Source: an uncultured bacterium (GTDB lineage: Bacteria > Bacillota > Clostridia > Lachnospirales > Lachnospiraceae). From it: a stretch of 53,196 bases of DNA. The notes beneath the pieces are model-generated. The model was not told the DNA's origin. It worked only from the letters and a program-made list of their open reading frames with translations, and searched no databases. The position numbers and the translations under genes are program-made. Below are positions 1 through 5,409 of the stretch, piece after piece. The stretch is taken from the NCBI GenBank assembly GCA_947383005.1, contig CANDBT010000031.1, forward strand, positions 1-53,196, given 5' to 3'. Position 1 is the stretch's first letter; each line of letters opens with the position of its first letter.

Positions 1-46
1 ATATTACGCAATATGTATTGACATATTGCGTAATATGTAATATAAT
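1..46 (+). promoter_or_regulatory. Promoter P1 with overlapping palindromic operator
   Basis: Perfect 16-base inverted arms (1-16 and 21-36) are separated by ATTG. A TTGACA -35 box (18-23) lies in the centre of the palindrome and a TATAAT -10 box (41-46) follows after 17 bp. A repressor bound here would cover the -35 region. The same unit recurs at 642-687. The operator reading is inference; the palindrome and boxes are seen directly. Confidence 0.8.
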
Positions 47-78
47 GAATATATCAAATGAAAGAGAGGTAAAGCACC

Positions 79-333
79 ATGAAAGAATTGTTAAAGAGAT
101 TGAAAGAGGCAGAGAAAAAAGCAGATGCAGCCGATCGGGAGTATGAAAACGATCCGGAAAATGAGGAAAAAGAAAAGGCTTTTGATTTGGCATATAGCGA
201 GGAATACAAAGCGTTTGAGGCGTTGGCAAGGGAAATAGTAAAAGCGACAGCGGGAAAGATTGATACACAGACAGCGGCGGCGATGATTAGAGGCAGGCGG
301 CAGCAGTTGGAAACCATTTTAGAAATGATGTAG
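79..333 (+). CDS. Small charged helical protein, unknown
   Basis: 84 residues from ATG with a GAGAGGTAAAG ribosome site upstream. The sequence is rich in Lys, Glu and Ala with heptad-like spacing in the first 60 residues, so it is probably all-helical and cytoplasmic. It has no signal peptide or membrane segment. It is the first gene after promoter P1 and lies 11 bases ahead of the next gene, so the two are likely co-transcribed. I do not recognise the family; the context suggests cargo of a plasmid-like or integrative element. Confidence 0.65.
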   Translation: MKELLKRLKEAEKKADAADREYENDPENEEKEKAFDLAYSEEYKAFEALAREIVKATAGKIDTQTAAAMIRGRRQQLETILEMM

Positions 334-344
334 GAGGCGGGGAA

Positions 345-632
345 ATGGCAGAGTATGGCGAATTGGTAAAGGCAGCAATCAGAGAGGCACAGCAGACAGC
401 GGCAGAGCAAAGGAAGAAAGCCACAGTTTCGGAAATATACGAAGGGCAGTTATTGGAAACGGAATACATAAAGCGCGGCGGCGCGATTTGGCAACAAATA
501 AGGGTTGACGGAAAAGTGACGAGTGAAAACAGAGTATATAAAGTAAATTCTGATAAACCATATACAAGGGGTTTCGGGCGGTACTGGTATTTGGACGATG
601 AGGCAAAAGAGGCGATGCGGGCAGCTTTATAA
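345..632 (+). CDS. Small hypothetical protein, second gene of the P1 unit
   Basis: 95 residues starting at ATG behind a strong GGAGGCGGGG site. The N-terminal third looks helical (Ala, Glu and Gln rich). The C-terminal part is richer in aromatic residues and Gly (for example YTRGFGRYWYLDDE near residues 73-86) and may form a small beta fold. There is no membrane segment. It is followed at once by the second operator/promoter unit at 642. Family not recognised; a role in element maintenance is only a guess from its position. Confidence 0.65.
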   Translation: MAEYGELVKAAIREAQQTAAEQRKKATVSEIYEGQLLETEYIKRGGAIWQQIRVDGKVTSENRVYKVNSDKPYTRGFGRYWYLDDEAKEAMRAAL

Positions 633-641
633 AATTTATAG

Positions 642-687
642 ATATTACGCAATATGTATTGACATATTGCGTAATATGTGTTATAAT
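642..687 (+). promoter_or_regulatory. Promoter P2 with the same palindromic operator
   Basis: This repeats the 1-46 unit: arms 642-657 and 662-677 with an ATTG spacer, TTGACA at 659-664, 17-bp spacing and TATAAT at 682-687. It should drive the 43-residue peptide and probably the RHH gene. Identity between the two operators implies control by one factor. Confidence 0.8.
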
Positions 688-691
688 ATCC

Positions 692-904
692 ATGTAAACA
701 GTTAAGGGGCAGCACAAAGGAAAGGAAACAAGCCCCATGATAAAGTTAATAGAAGTTTTGGCAGAAATAGCAATAGTAACAGTCATTGTCTTAGAGATAA
801 TCGAGGACATAAAAAATAGGGTTGACAGCGACCAAACCGACAACCCCAAAGACGATAAAGAGCAGTAGTAACTAAGCAACCAAAGCCCCTTAACTGATTT
901 ACAT
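692..904 (+). repeat. Long-range inverted repeat enclosing a small ORF
   Basis: An arm at 692-710 (core CAGTTAAGGGGC) is complementary to an arm at 885-904 (core GCCCCTTAACTG) over about 19 of 20 positions. A local alternative exists: GGGGC at 706-710 can pair with GCCCC at 732-736, just ahead of the peptide start. The transcript from P2 begins near the first arm, so its 5' end can pair with the region behind the peptide stop. It could instead be the terminal repeat pair of a very small mobile element; no clear target duplication is visible. Confidence 0.6.
737..868 (+). CDS. 43-residue hydrophobic peptide, type I toxin-like
   Basis: A short ORF with ATG at 737, preceded by GGAAAGGAAA. Residues 4-23 form a Leu/Ile/Val-rich segment able to span a membrane, though it contains two Glu residues. 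The tail of about 18 residues is strongly charged (Asp, Lys, Gln). Size, single hydrophobic segment, charged tail and enclosure by complementary arms resemble type I toxin mRNAs of the TxpA/Fst/Hok kind. No sequence match to a named toxin is claimed, and no clear antisense promoter was found. It might equally be a harmless small membrane protein. Confidence 0.55.
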   Translation: MIKLIEVLAEIAIVTVIVLEIIEDIKNRVDSDQTDNPKDDKEQ

Positions 905-946
905 TATATCATGGGAGCCGGAAAAGTCAAGAAGGGAGGGCTGAAA

Positions 947-1129
947 TTGCGATCCAACAATGAGTTTAACCAAATTGCATACCAAAACGACTATATCAAA
1001 GAAAAGTACGATCGGATCAATTTAACGGTGCCAAAGGGCAGAAAGGAGGAAATAAAGAAAAAGGCAGCAGCAGCAGGAAAGAGCGTGAACGAATATATTA
1101 ACAGCTTAATTGATAATGACATGAATTAA
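947..1129 (+). CDS. Ribbon-helix-helix (Arc-like) DNA-binding protein
   Basis: 60 residues from a TTG at 947 with GGGAGGG six bases upstream. An in-frame ATG at 911 would add 12 residues but has no ribosome site. Residues from about 22 onward read as a short beta strand (RINLTVP), a Lys-rich helix and a second helix ending SVNEYINSLI, the usual Arc/MetJ/CopG pattern. Such proteins bind inverted repeats as dimers and often regulate plasmid or toxin-antitoxin genes. The nearby identical palindromes at 1-36 and 642-677 are plausible targets, which is inference. It lies downstream of the 43-residue peptide. Confidence 0.7.
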   Translation: MRSNNEFNQIAYQNDYIKEKYDRINLTVPKGRKEEIKKKAAAAGKSVNEYINSLIDNDMN

Positions 1130-1147
1130 AAAGTTTGGCGCGTGTAA

Positions 1148-1182
1148 AGGGCGGCAGGTAGACTATTACCCGCCGCCCTTCG
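1148..1182 (+). other. Strong hairpin between the RHH gene and the transposase
   Basis: AAGGGCGGC and GCCGCCCTT pair across a loop of about 16 bases. No T-run follows (the next bases are CGGCGTG), so it is not a typical intrinsic terminator. It may attenuate read-through into the transposase or protect the upstream mRNA end. Confidence 0.5.
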
Positions 1183-1213
1183 GCGTGTGCAGAAAGGAAG
1201 ATGATACAATTTT

Positions 1214-2248
1214 ATGAAATCATTCAAACAATTTACATATAATGACCGGTTGCGGTTGGAGGTATTGGTTAAGGCAAAGCATACACCAAAGGAGATCGCG
1301 GAAATTCTACATTTCCATATAAGCACGATTTACAGAGAATTAAACCGAGGACAGTTTGAGGCGTTAAATTCGGATCTCACAAAAGAAATGAGATATAGCC
1401 CCGACATAGCACAGCAGCATAAAGAGGAGGTTTTAGCTGCAAAGGGCGCAGATCTGAAAATTGGAAACGAGCAGGCATTTGCAGACCGGATAGAGGAAAT
1501 CATAATAAACGAGGGGTACAGCCCTGCGGCGGCACTGGCAAAAGTGAAAGCTGAAGGATATGATTTTTCAATATGCGTAACCACTCTATACAGTTACATT
1601 GATAAAGGCGTTTTCTTAAATTTGACAATGAAACACCTGCCGGAAAAGAGAAAAGGGGAGAAGAAACACAAGAGGAAAACCACACAAAAGCGGGCTACAA
1701 AGGGGGAGAGCATCGAGAACAGACCGGACGAAATAGACACGCGGGAGGAATTTGGGCATTGGGAAATGGATACCGTTGTAGGGGCGCGGGGCGTTTCCAA
1801 AAAGTCTTTATTGGTACTGACAGAGCGGAAAACACGAAAGGAAATAATATTTTTACTGAAAGAGCATACATCGGCAGCAGTTGTAAAGGCATTAGACCGG
1901 TTGGAAAGGAAGTTAGGAAAGAAATTTAGAGAAATCTTTAAAAGTATAACCGTAGACAATGGATCGGAATTTGCAGATTGGGAAGGAATGGAGCGATCCA
2001 AGCGTGGCAAAAAGAAAAGGACGAAAATATATTACTGTCACCCATATAGCAGTTGGGAGCGTGGCAGCAACGAGAACCAAAACAAATTAGTACGCCGTCA
2101 TATTCCAAAGGGTGTAAATTTTGATGATAAGACGCAGGGGGATATTGACAATATAGCAGAGTGGATCAATAACTACCCGCGCCGCCTGCATGAGTATAGA
2201 ACAGCAGAGGAATTATATATTAAGGAACTGGAAAAGATTGCGGCATAG
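1214..2248 (+). CDS. IS30-family transposase
   Basis: 344 residues. An N-terminal helix-turn-helix (about 8-45, TPKEIAEILHFHISTIYREL) is followed by a DDE integrase-like core. The visible catalytic positions are Asp in GHWEMDT, Asp in VDNGSEF and Glu in SNENQNK, the order expected for IS30 enzymes. Length is normal for the family, so the gene looks intact. I could not find matching terminal inverted repeats in the 85 bases before or 100 bases after the gene. It may therefore be a fixed transposase gene of a larger element rather than a complete insertion sequence. Confidence 0.9.
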   Translation: MKSFKQFTYNDRLRLEVLVKAKHTPKEIAEILHFHISTIYRELNRGQFEALNSDLTKEMRYSPDIAQQHKEEVLAAKGADLKIGNEQAFADRIEEIIINEGYSPAAALAKVKAEGYDFSICVTTLYSYIDKGVFLNLTMKHLPEKRKGEKKHKRKTTQKRATKGESIENRPDEIDTREEFGHWEMDTVVGARGVSKKSLLVLTERKTRKEIIFLLKEHTSAAVVKALDRLERKLGKKFREIFKSITVDNGSEFADWEGMERSKRGKKKRTKIYYCHPYSSWERGSNENQNKLVRRHIPKGVNFDDKTQGDIDNIAEWINNYPRRLHEYRTAEELYIKELEKIAA

Positions 2249-2443
2249 AACAAATGTTTGATATGCAAGTAGCCTTTATTTCGTGCGCCCATTTTTTAGG
2301 TATCGCAGAAAGCGATCCGGATCCGGATCTGCATCACTCCAAAACCAAAACTTGTATTATGTGAAAGTTGCACAATAAAACAGCTCTATTTATTGTGTAT
2401 ATTGCTGAAAGCGAAAAAATCAAAAAAACTTTCGCATTTAATG
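2249..2443. other. Non-coding gap behind the transposase
   Basis: AT-rich with no ORF of note. It holds a GATCC-rich palindrome near 2310-2330, a hairpin CACAATAAA/TTTATTGTG (2371-2397) and GCGAAA/TTTCGC arms near 2410-2436. None is followed by a convincing T-run. It probably marks the edge of the accessory module. Confidence 0.4.
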
Positions 2444-2510
2444 TTGACATTTTCAGGGGTGATTTTTATTATAAAAAACAGTTGAAATTTTGAAAATAAT
2501 ATTGTATAAT
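2444..2510 (+). promoter_or_regulatory. Tandem promoters for tRNA-Gly(CCC)
   Basis: There are two sigma-A-like promoters with 17-bp spacing: TTGACA (2444-2449) with TATTAT (2467-2472), and TTGAAA (2482-2487) with TATAAT (2505-2510). The second would start transcription a few bases ahead of the tRNA. Confidence 0.75.
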
Positions 2511-2520
2511 ACCAATGTAT

Positions 2521-2591
<71 letters not shown>

Positions 2592-2597
2592 TTGTTT

Positions 2598-2685
2598 ATG
2601 CATATGGGTATCCAAAGAAAGACATCAGTTAAAGCTGACGGGTGTCCGGTGCGAGGAGTAAGGGAAGTACCCTTCCTACTCAATT
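2598..2685 (+). repeat. R1 dispersed palindromic repeat, copy A
   Basis: A diverged copy of the R1 family. It has a first stem-loop around GTCAGCTAAAGCTGAC (here one arm mutated) flanked by GGGTATCC/GGGTGTCC-type arms, then a second stem-loop GAGTAAGGGAA/TTCCTACTC. It starts at TATGC just after the 3' end of the tRNA. Confidence 0.75.
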
Positions 2686-2698
2686 GGTTTAAGCTATT

Positions 2699-2733
2699 AA
2701 GAACAACTTTTGGCTGAGGTTGTTCTTATTTTA
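2699..2733 (+). terminator. Terminator behind tRNA-Gly(CCC) and R1 copy A
   Basis: AAGAACAAC (2699-2707) pairs with GTTGTTCTT (2719-2727), followed by ATTTTATT. Confidence 0.8.
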
Positions 2734-2788
2734 TTGCGGGCTATTCGGAAAATGCGCAAATGAAACAGCAGTTTCCTGTATTTTACAA

Positions 2789-2814
2789 TAAAAAAAGCCT
2801 TGATTTAAAGGCTT
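2789..2814 (-). terminator. Terminator of tRNA-Gly(GCC)
   Basis: AAGCCTT (2795-2801) and AAGGCTT (2808-2814) form a stem. On the minus strand it is followed by a run of T. Confidence 0.8.
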
Positions 2815-2819
2815 CTATA

Positions 2820-2892
2820 AGCGACAGACGGGACTCGAACCCGCGACCCCGACCTTGGCAAGGTCGTACTCCACCAACTGAGCCACTGTCGC
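2820..2892 (-). tRNA. tRNA-Gly (anticodon GCC)
   Basis: Read on the minus strand the cloverleaf has acceptor GCGACAG/CTGTCGC, anticodon stem CGACC/GGTCG with loop TTGCCAA, and T stem GCGGG/CCCGT. The anticodon GCC reads GGC and GGU. It faces the other glycine tRNA across a 230-bp gap. Confidence 0.95.
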
Positions 2893-2917
2893 ACGTTATT
2901 GTATTTCAATGAAAATT

Positions 2918-2946
2918 ATTCTACCACATATCAGGAAAAAAATCAA
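2918..2946 (-). promoter_or_regulatory. Promoter of tRNA-Gly(GCC)
   Basis: On the minus strand, TTGATT (2946-2941), 17 bp, then TAGAAT (2923-2918), placed about 25 bases before the tRNA. Confidence 0.7.
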
Positions 2947-2971
2947 GAGTGTTTTTGGGATTTCTGTTGTG

Positions 2972-3000
2972 TTGAAAAACAGGCAGATTAGTGATACAAT
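2972..3000 (+). promoter_or_regulatory. Promoter of the HD-domain gene
   Basis: TTGAAA (2972-2977), 17 bp, TACAAT (2995-3000), giving a leader of about 50 bases. Confidence 0.7.
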
Positions 3001-3055
3001 ACAACAAGGAATTGGATGATGATTTTTTTGCCAGGCGGCAGATAGAGGAGGAATA

Positions 3056-3637
3056 ATGATGACAAGCCAGATTACGAGAGAAGAGGGATTAGCGCTTTTG
3101 AAACAATATAACAAGGAGCCTTTTCATATTTTACATGCGCTGACGGTGGAAGGAGTTATGCGATGGTATGCCAATGAACTGGGATATGGAGAAGAAGAGG
3201 AATATTGGGGGCTTGTGGGGCTGCTACATGATATTGATTTTGAACAGTACCCGGAGCAGCATTGTGTAAAAGCGCCTGAACTTTTGCGTGCAGGGAATGT
3301 AGGGGAGGATATGATCTATTCCATTTGTTCTCATGGTTACGGAATCTGTTGCGATTGGGAGCCGAAACATCCGATGGAGAAAGTTTTGTTTGCTGCAGAC
3401 GAACTGACCGGGCTGATTGGAGCGGCCGCCAGAATGAGACCTTCAAAAAGCACAAAAGATATGGAAGTATCCAGTTTGAAGAAAAAATTTAAAGATAAGA
3501 AATTTGCCGCAGGCTGTTCTCGGGATGTTATCCGGCAGGGAGCAGAACGTTTGGGGTGGGAATTGGATGAATTGCTGGCAAAAACAATTGAAGCCATGCG
3601 TTCTTGCGAGGATACGGTTACCGAAGAGATGAAATAG
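3056..3637 (+). CDS. HD/HDIG-domain phosphohydrolase-like protein
   Basis: 193 residues from ATG behind GAGGAGGAAT; a second ATG follows directly. The metal-binding HD signature shows as His near residue 23-24 (HALTVEGVM) and the pair HD in GLLHDIDFEQYP near 57-58. A later His (SHGYG) and Asp (AADELTG) are also in the expected places. HD proteins hydrolyse phosphate esters, often of nucleotides, but the substrate cannot be told from this sequence. It is cytoplasmic and monocistronic, with its own promoter and a repeat directly behind it. Confidence 0.85.
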   Translation: MMTSQITREEGLALLKQYNKEPFHILHALTVEGVMRWYANELGYGEEEEYWGLVGLLHDIDFEQYPEQHCVKAPELLRAGNVGEDMIYSICSHGYGICCDWEPKHPMEKVLFAADELTGLIGAAARMRPSKSTKDMEVSSLKKKFKDKKFAAGCSRDVIRQGAERLGWELDELLAKTIEAMRSCEDTVTEEMK

Positions 3638-3639
3638 TT

Positions 3640-3714
3640 TTCCCCGTTGGGCGAATGCCCGATGTTTCTTGTTCGGCGTAGCCGGACAAGAAGATGCGCC
3701 CCGTGAACAGTAAC
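3640..3714 (+). repeat. R2-type palindromic repeat, partial copy
   Basis: Contains a hairpin TTCTTGTTCGGC/GCCGGACAAGAA and ends CCCCGTGAACAGTAAC, the R2 end motif also seen at 9739, 12488 and (inverted) 52987. The left end lacks the matching GTTAC arm, so the copy is probably truncated. It may double as the terminator of the HD-domain gene. Confidence 0.6.
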
Positions 3715-3732
3715 TTTTACCCCGCATTGGCG

Positions 3733-3761
3733 TTGAATTTTGGAAATAGTTATGATATAAT
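3733..3761 (+). promoter_or_regulatory. Promoter of the 41-residue membrane peptide
   Basis: TTGAAT (3733-3738), 17 bp, TATAAT (3756-3761). The peptide starts at 3983, so the leader would be about 215 bases long and include the R4 and R1 repeats. Confidence 0.7.
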
Positions 3762-3799
3762 CCCGATAGAGATTATACCAGTGAGAATAATGGTAAGAT

Positions 3800-3862
3800 T
3801 GGAATGCGGAGCAATCCGTGTATTTTAGGGGCCAAATTACCTTTTGGCCACAATATCTTATA
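3800..3862 (+). repeat. R4 repeat, copy 1
   Basis: Shares with 17906-17968 the core GGAGCAATC, followed by a GGGnnCAAAnTAnCCTTTnG block and CAATAT-TTATA. Function unknown. Confidence 0.5.
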
Positions 3863-3949
3863 TACACACGGGTACTCAAAGGAGGATGTCAGCTAAAGCT
3901 GACGGGTGCCCGGCGCGGCGAGCAGGGGGGAAGCTTTCCCTACTCGATT
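3863..3949 (+). repeat. R1 dispersed repeat, copy B
   Basis: Complete two-stem R1 copy: GTCAGCTAAAGCTGAC hairpin, GGTGCCCGGCGCGGCGAG linker, then GCAGGGGGGAA/TTTCCCTACTCG. It lies in the leader of the 41-residue peptide. Confidence 0.8.
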
Positions 3950-3982
3950 ATTAAGAGAGTATAACATGCGAGGAGGGACAAG

Positions 3983-4108
3983 ATGGAACTGATGTATTTT
4001 ATGGGTGGGGTATTAATGATTATTATTTTTGCTGTTGTTGCAGCGGTGACTACTGTAGCCAGCACGGCAGCAGCTATTGCGATGGAGGAAGAAGAGGAAG
4101 AGGATTAG
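3983..4108 (+). CDS. 41-residue single-span membrane peptide with acidic tail
   Basis: ATG at 3983 with GGAGGGAC upstream. Residues about 5-33 are hydrophobic (Met, Ile, Val, Ala), long enough for one membrane helix, and the last eight residues are seven Glu/Asp in a row behind a Met, giving a strongly negative end. It has a dedicated promoter, a ribosome site and a terminator, so it is very likely expressed. I do not recognise a named family. Possible roles are regulating a membrane protein or acting as a small toxin; neither is supported beyond general features. Confidence 0.65.
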   Translation: MELMYFMGGVLMIIIFAVVAAVTTVASTAAAIAMEEEEEED

Positions 4109-4130
4109 AAAGAGGATTGGTTTTATTTTC

Positions 4131-4165
4131 GGATATGCCTGGGAAGGAGGCATATCCGTTTTTTT
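4131..4165 (+). terminator. Terminator of the 41-residue peptide gene
   Basis: GGATATGCCT (4131-4140) pairs perfectly with AGGCATATCC (4148-4157), followed by GTTTTTTT. R1 copy C begins right after the T-run. Confidence 0.9.
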
Positions 4166-4166
4166 G

Positions 4167-4256
4167 TATGCGCAGCCCCATGCAGAGGAAGTATGCCGCA
4201 GAAGCGGCGCATGGGGCGCACGGCGAGTGGGGGAAGTATCCTCCCTTACTCGATTT
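4167..4256 (+). repeat. R1 dispersed repeat, copy C (variant centre)
   Basis: Starts TATGCGCAGCCCCATGC and has GCCGC-AGAA-GCGGC in place of the GTCAGC hairpin, with GCCCCATG/CATGGGGC outer arms. It then carries the usual second stem GAGTGGGGGAA/CCTCCCTTACTCG. It sits directly behind a terminator T-run. Confidence 0.75.
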
Positions 4257-4372
4257 GTTTAAGCACAGGCCCACGTGTGGAAGTTTGTTGCTGACACAGC
4301 AAATGGGCTCGTGCAAAATAGGGTGTCCTGCTTGATTTAATTCAAGAGTCAGAGCCAAAAGATAATATGATT

Positions 4373-4603
4373 TCATAAAATTTCCACAAATATTTCTCCA
4401 GCATTTTTTTTGCGTAGAGCGATGACGGCGCCGCGAACCAGATAGGCGCTCATTCCGTTTCGGGGAGCTTTTAGGACGCAAGACAAATGTTCATTAGGAG
4501 CGAATCCCAGATCCAAAAGCCGTTGTTTCATATGAGCCTCACTAGCCAGCCAGACTACACGGACATGTTCGCCGGGTTTTATATGACTTAATGGTAGAAC
4601 CAT
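4373..4603 (-). CDS. feoA: FeoA-domain protein
   Basis: 76 residues from the ATG at 4603-4601; a GTG three codons earlier (4612) is possible. The SH3-like FeoA fold is recognisable from GEHVRVV near 9-15, RLLDLGFAPNEHL in the middle and the terminal GAVIALRKKNAGEIFVE. FeoA normally acts beside FeoB, the ferrous iron transporter, at the cytoplasmic face. Here no feoB is adjacent, so it is either a dispersed Fe(II)-uptake partner or a free-standing FeoA-like protein. The ribosome site is weak (GAGAAG). Confidence 0.85.
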   Translation of the reverse strand: MVLPLSHIKPGEHVRVVWLASEAHMKQRLLDLGFAPNEHLSCVLKAPRNGMSAYLVRGAVIALRKKNAGEIFVEIL

Positions 4604-4679
4604 ACCATTCACTTCTCGGTTTTTGCGTTGTAATCAGTATATGTGAAAATAGAAAGAATGTGTATATTAAGATAGGGGA

Positions 4680-4766
4680 ATCGAGTAGTGAAGATTTCCC
4701 CTTACTCGTCGAGCCGGGCGTCCGTCAGCTTTAGCTGACATCTTCCTTTGGGCGCCCGTGTGCATA
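4680..4766 (-). repeat. R1 dispersed repeat, copy D
   Basis: Minus-strand copy with GTCAGCTTTAGCTGAC at the centre, GGGCGCCCG-type arms and the CGAGTA...TACTCG second stem (partly mutated). On the minus strand it starts TATGCACACGG just behind the T-run of the hairpin at 4770-4806. Confidence 0.8.
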
Positions 4767-4767
4767 A

Positions 4768-4807
4768 AGACAAAAACCCACTGATTTTTCCAGTGGGTTT
4801 TTGTCTT
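4768..4807. terminator. Bidirectional terminator
   Basis: GACAAAAACCCACTG and CAGTGGGTTTTTGTC form a 15-bp perfect stem with a seven-base loop. T-runs are present on both strands. Confidence 0.75.
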
Positions 4808-4907
4808 ACTTTTGGGAATGGTAGGTATACAAATAAAAGAAAATGGTTTTTAGGGGGGGCCTGCCAGAATCGCTTCTGGCAGGTATGAGTATGAAAAAGC
4901 TTTAAAA

Positions 4908-4932
4908 TTCAAGTATAAAATATATACTTGAA
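4908..4932. promoter_or_regulatory. Operator-like perfect palindrome
   Basis: TTCAAGTATA and TATACTTGAA are separated by AAATA. It is not followed by a T-run and lies about 140 bp upstream of the mbl promoter. A repressor site is possible; the partner is unknown. Confidence 0.4.
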
Positions 4933-5045
4933 ACAAAGGCCCATTATCCTGTTGGATAATGTAATTTGAGTATAAAGAAGAATTGTGTCAAAATTGTGTC
5001 ATCATAATAAAAATTATATAAATAAAAAATAAAATAAAAAAACCC

Positions 5046-5074
5046 TTTCAAAATAACTTATCTTTGTATATAAT
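5046..5074 (+). promoter_or_regulatory. Probable promoter of the mreB/mbl gene
   Basis: TTTCAA (5046-5051), 17 bp, TATAAT (5069-5074). It implies an untranslated leader of about 330 bases that contains an R2 repeat. Confidence 0.6.
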
Positions 5075-5127
5075 AAAAAGAAATTCCGCGAATAAGGCAG
5101 AAAAAGGTAAAATAAAACGGCATCATG

Positions 5128-5279
5128 TGTGTCAGCTCAGATAGGGCCTCTTCTTGCCTGTCTATGCCGGAAAAGAAACATCGGATGTCTATCTGATGTG
5201 GGGATTGATATAAATTTCGGTTCACAGGTAAGCCTGACGCCCAGATCTATGTCAAATCCTCGCCGCATGGACTGTTGCT
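5128..5279 (+). repeat. R2 repeat, degenerate copy in the mbl leader
   Basis: It resembles 52987-53137 in order and spacing: TCAG-TC arm, CTTCTTGCC-GTCTA-GCCGGA, CATCGGATGTC hairpin, GGTTCACA-GTAAGCCTGACGCCCA, and a closing CGCCG-GGACTGTT arm. Several arm bases are mutated. Confidence 0.65.
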
Positions 5280-5409
5280 ATCATATTATCAAAGAAAGCA
5301 AGATTAAAGTTATAAATTTGGCAAACAATAAATAGAAACAGAATTATAGATTTTGAGGTAAGGGAAGGGCAAATAGTAAAGTAACCGCTCAGACTAGGAG
5401 GAAAGACAG

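Larger units (their letters stand above)
4614..5045. other. Long intergenic stretch with palindromes, no gene
   Basis: It holds R1 copy D, a 15-bp perfect bidirectional terminator (4770-4806) and a CCTGCCAGAA/TTCTGGCAGG hairpin near 4860-4885. It also has a perfect operator-like palindrome TTCAAGTATA/TATACTTGAA (4908-4932) and a very AT-rich tract up to 5045. No ORF in it has a ribosome site. Confidence 0.6.

Noticed and set aside
5129-5335. 68-codon frame in the mbl leader
   Set aside because: It lies almost wholly inside a degenerate R2 repeat.
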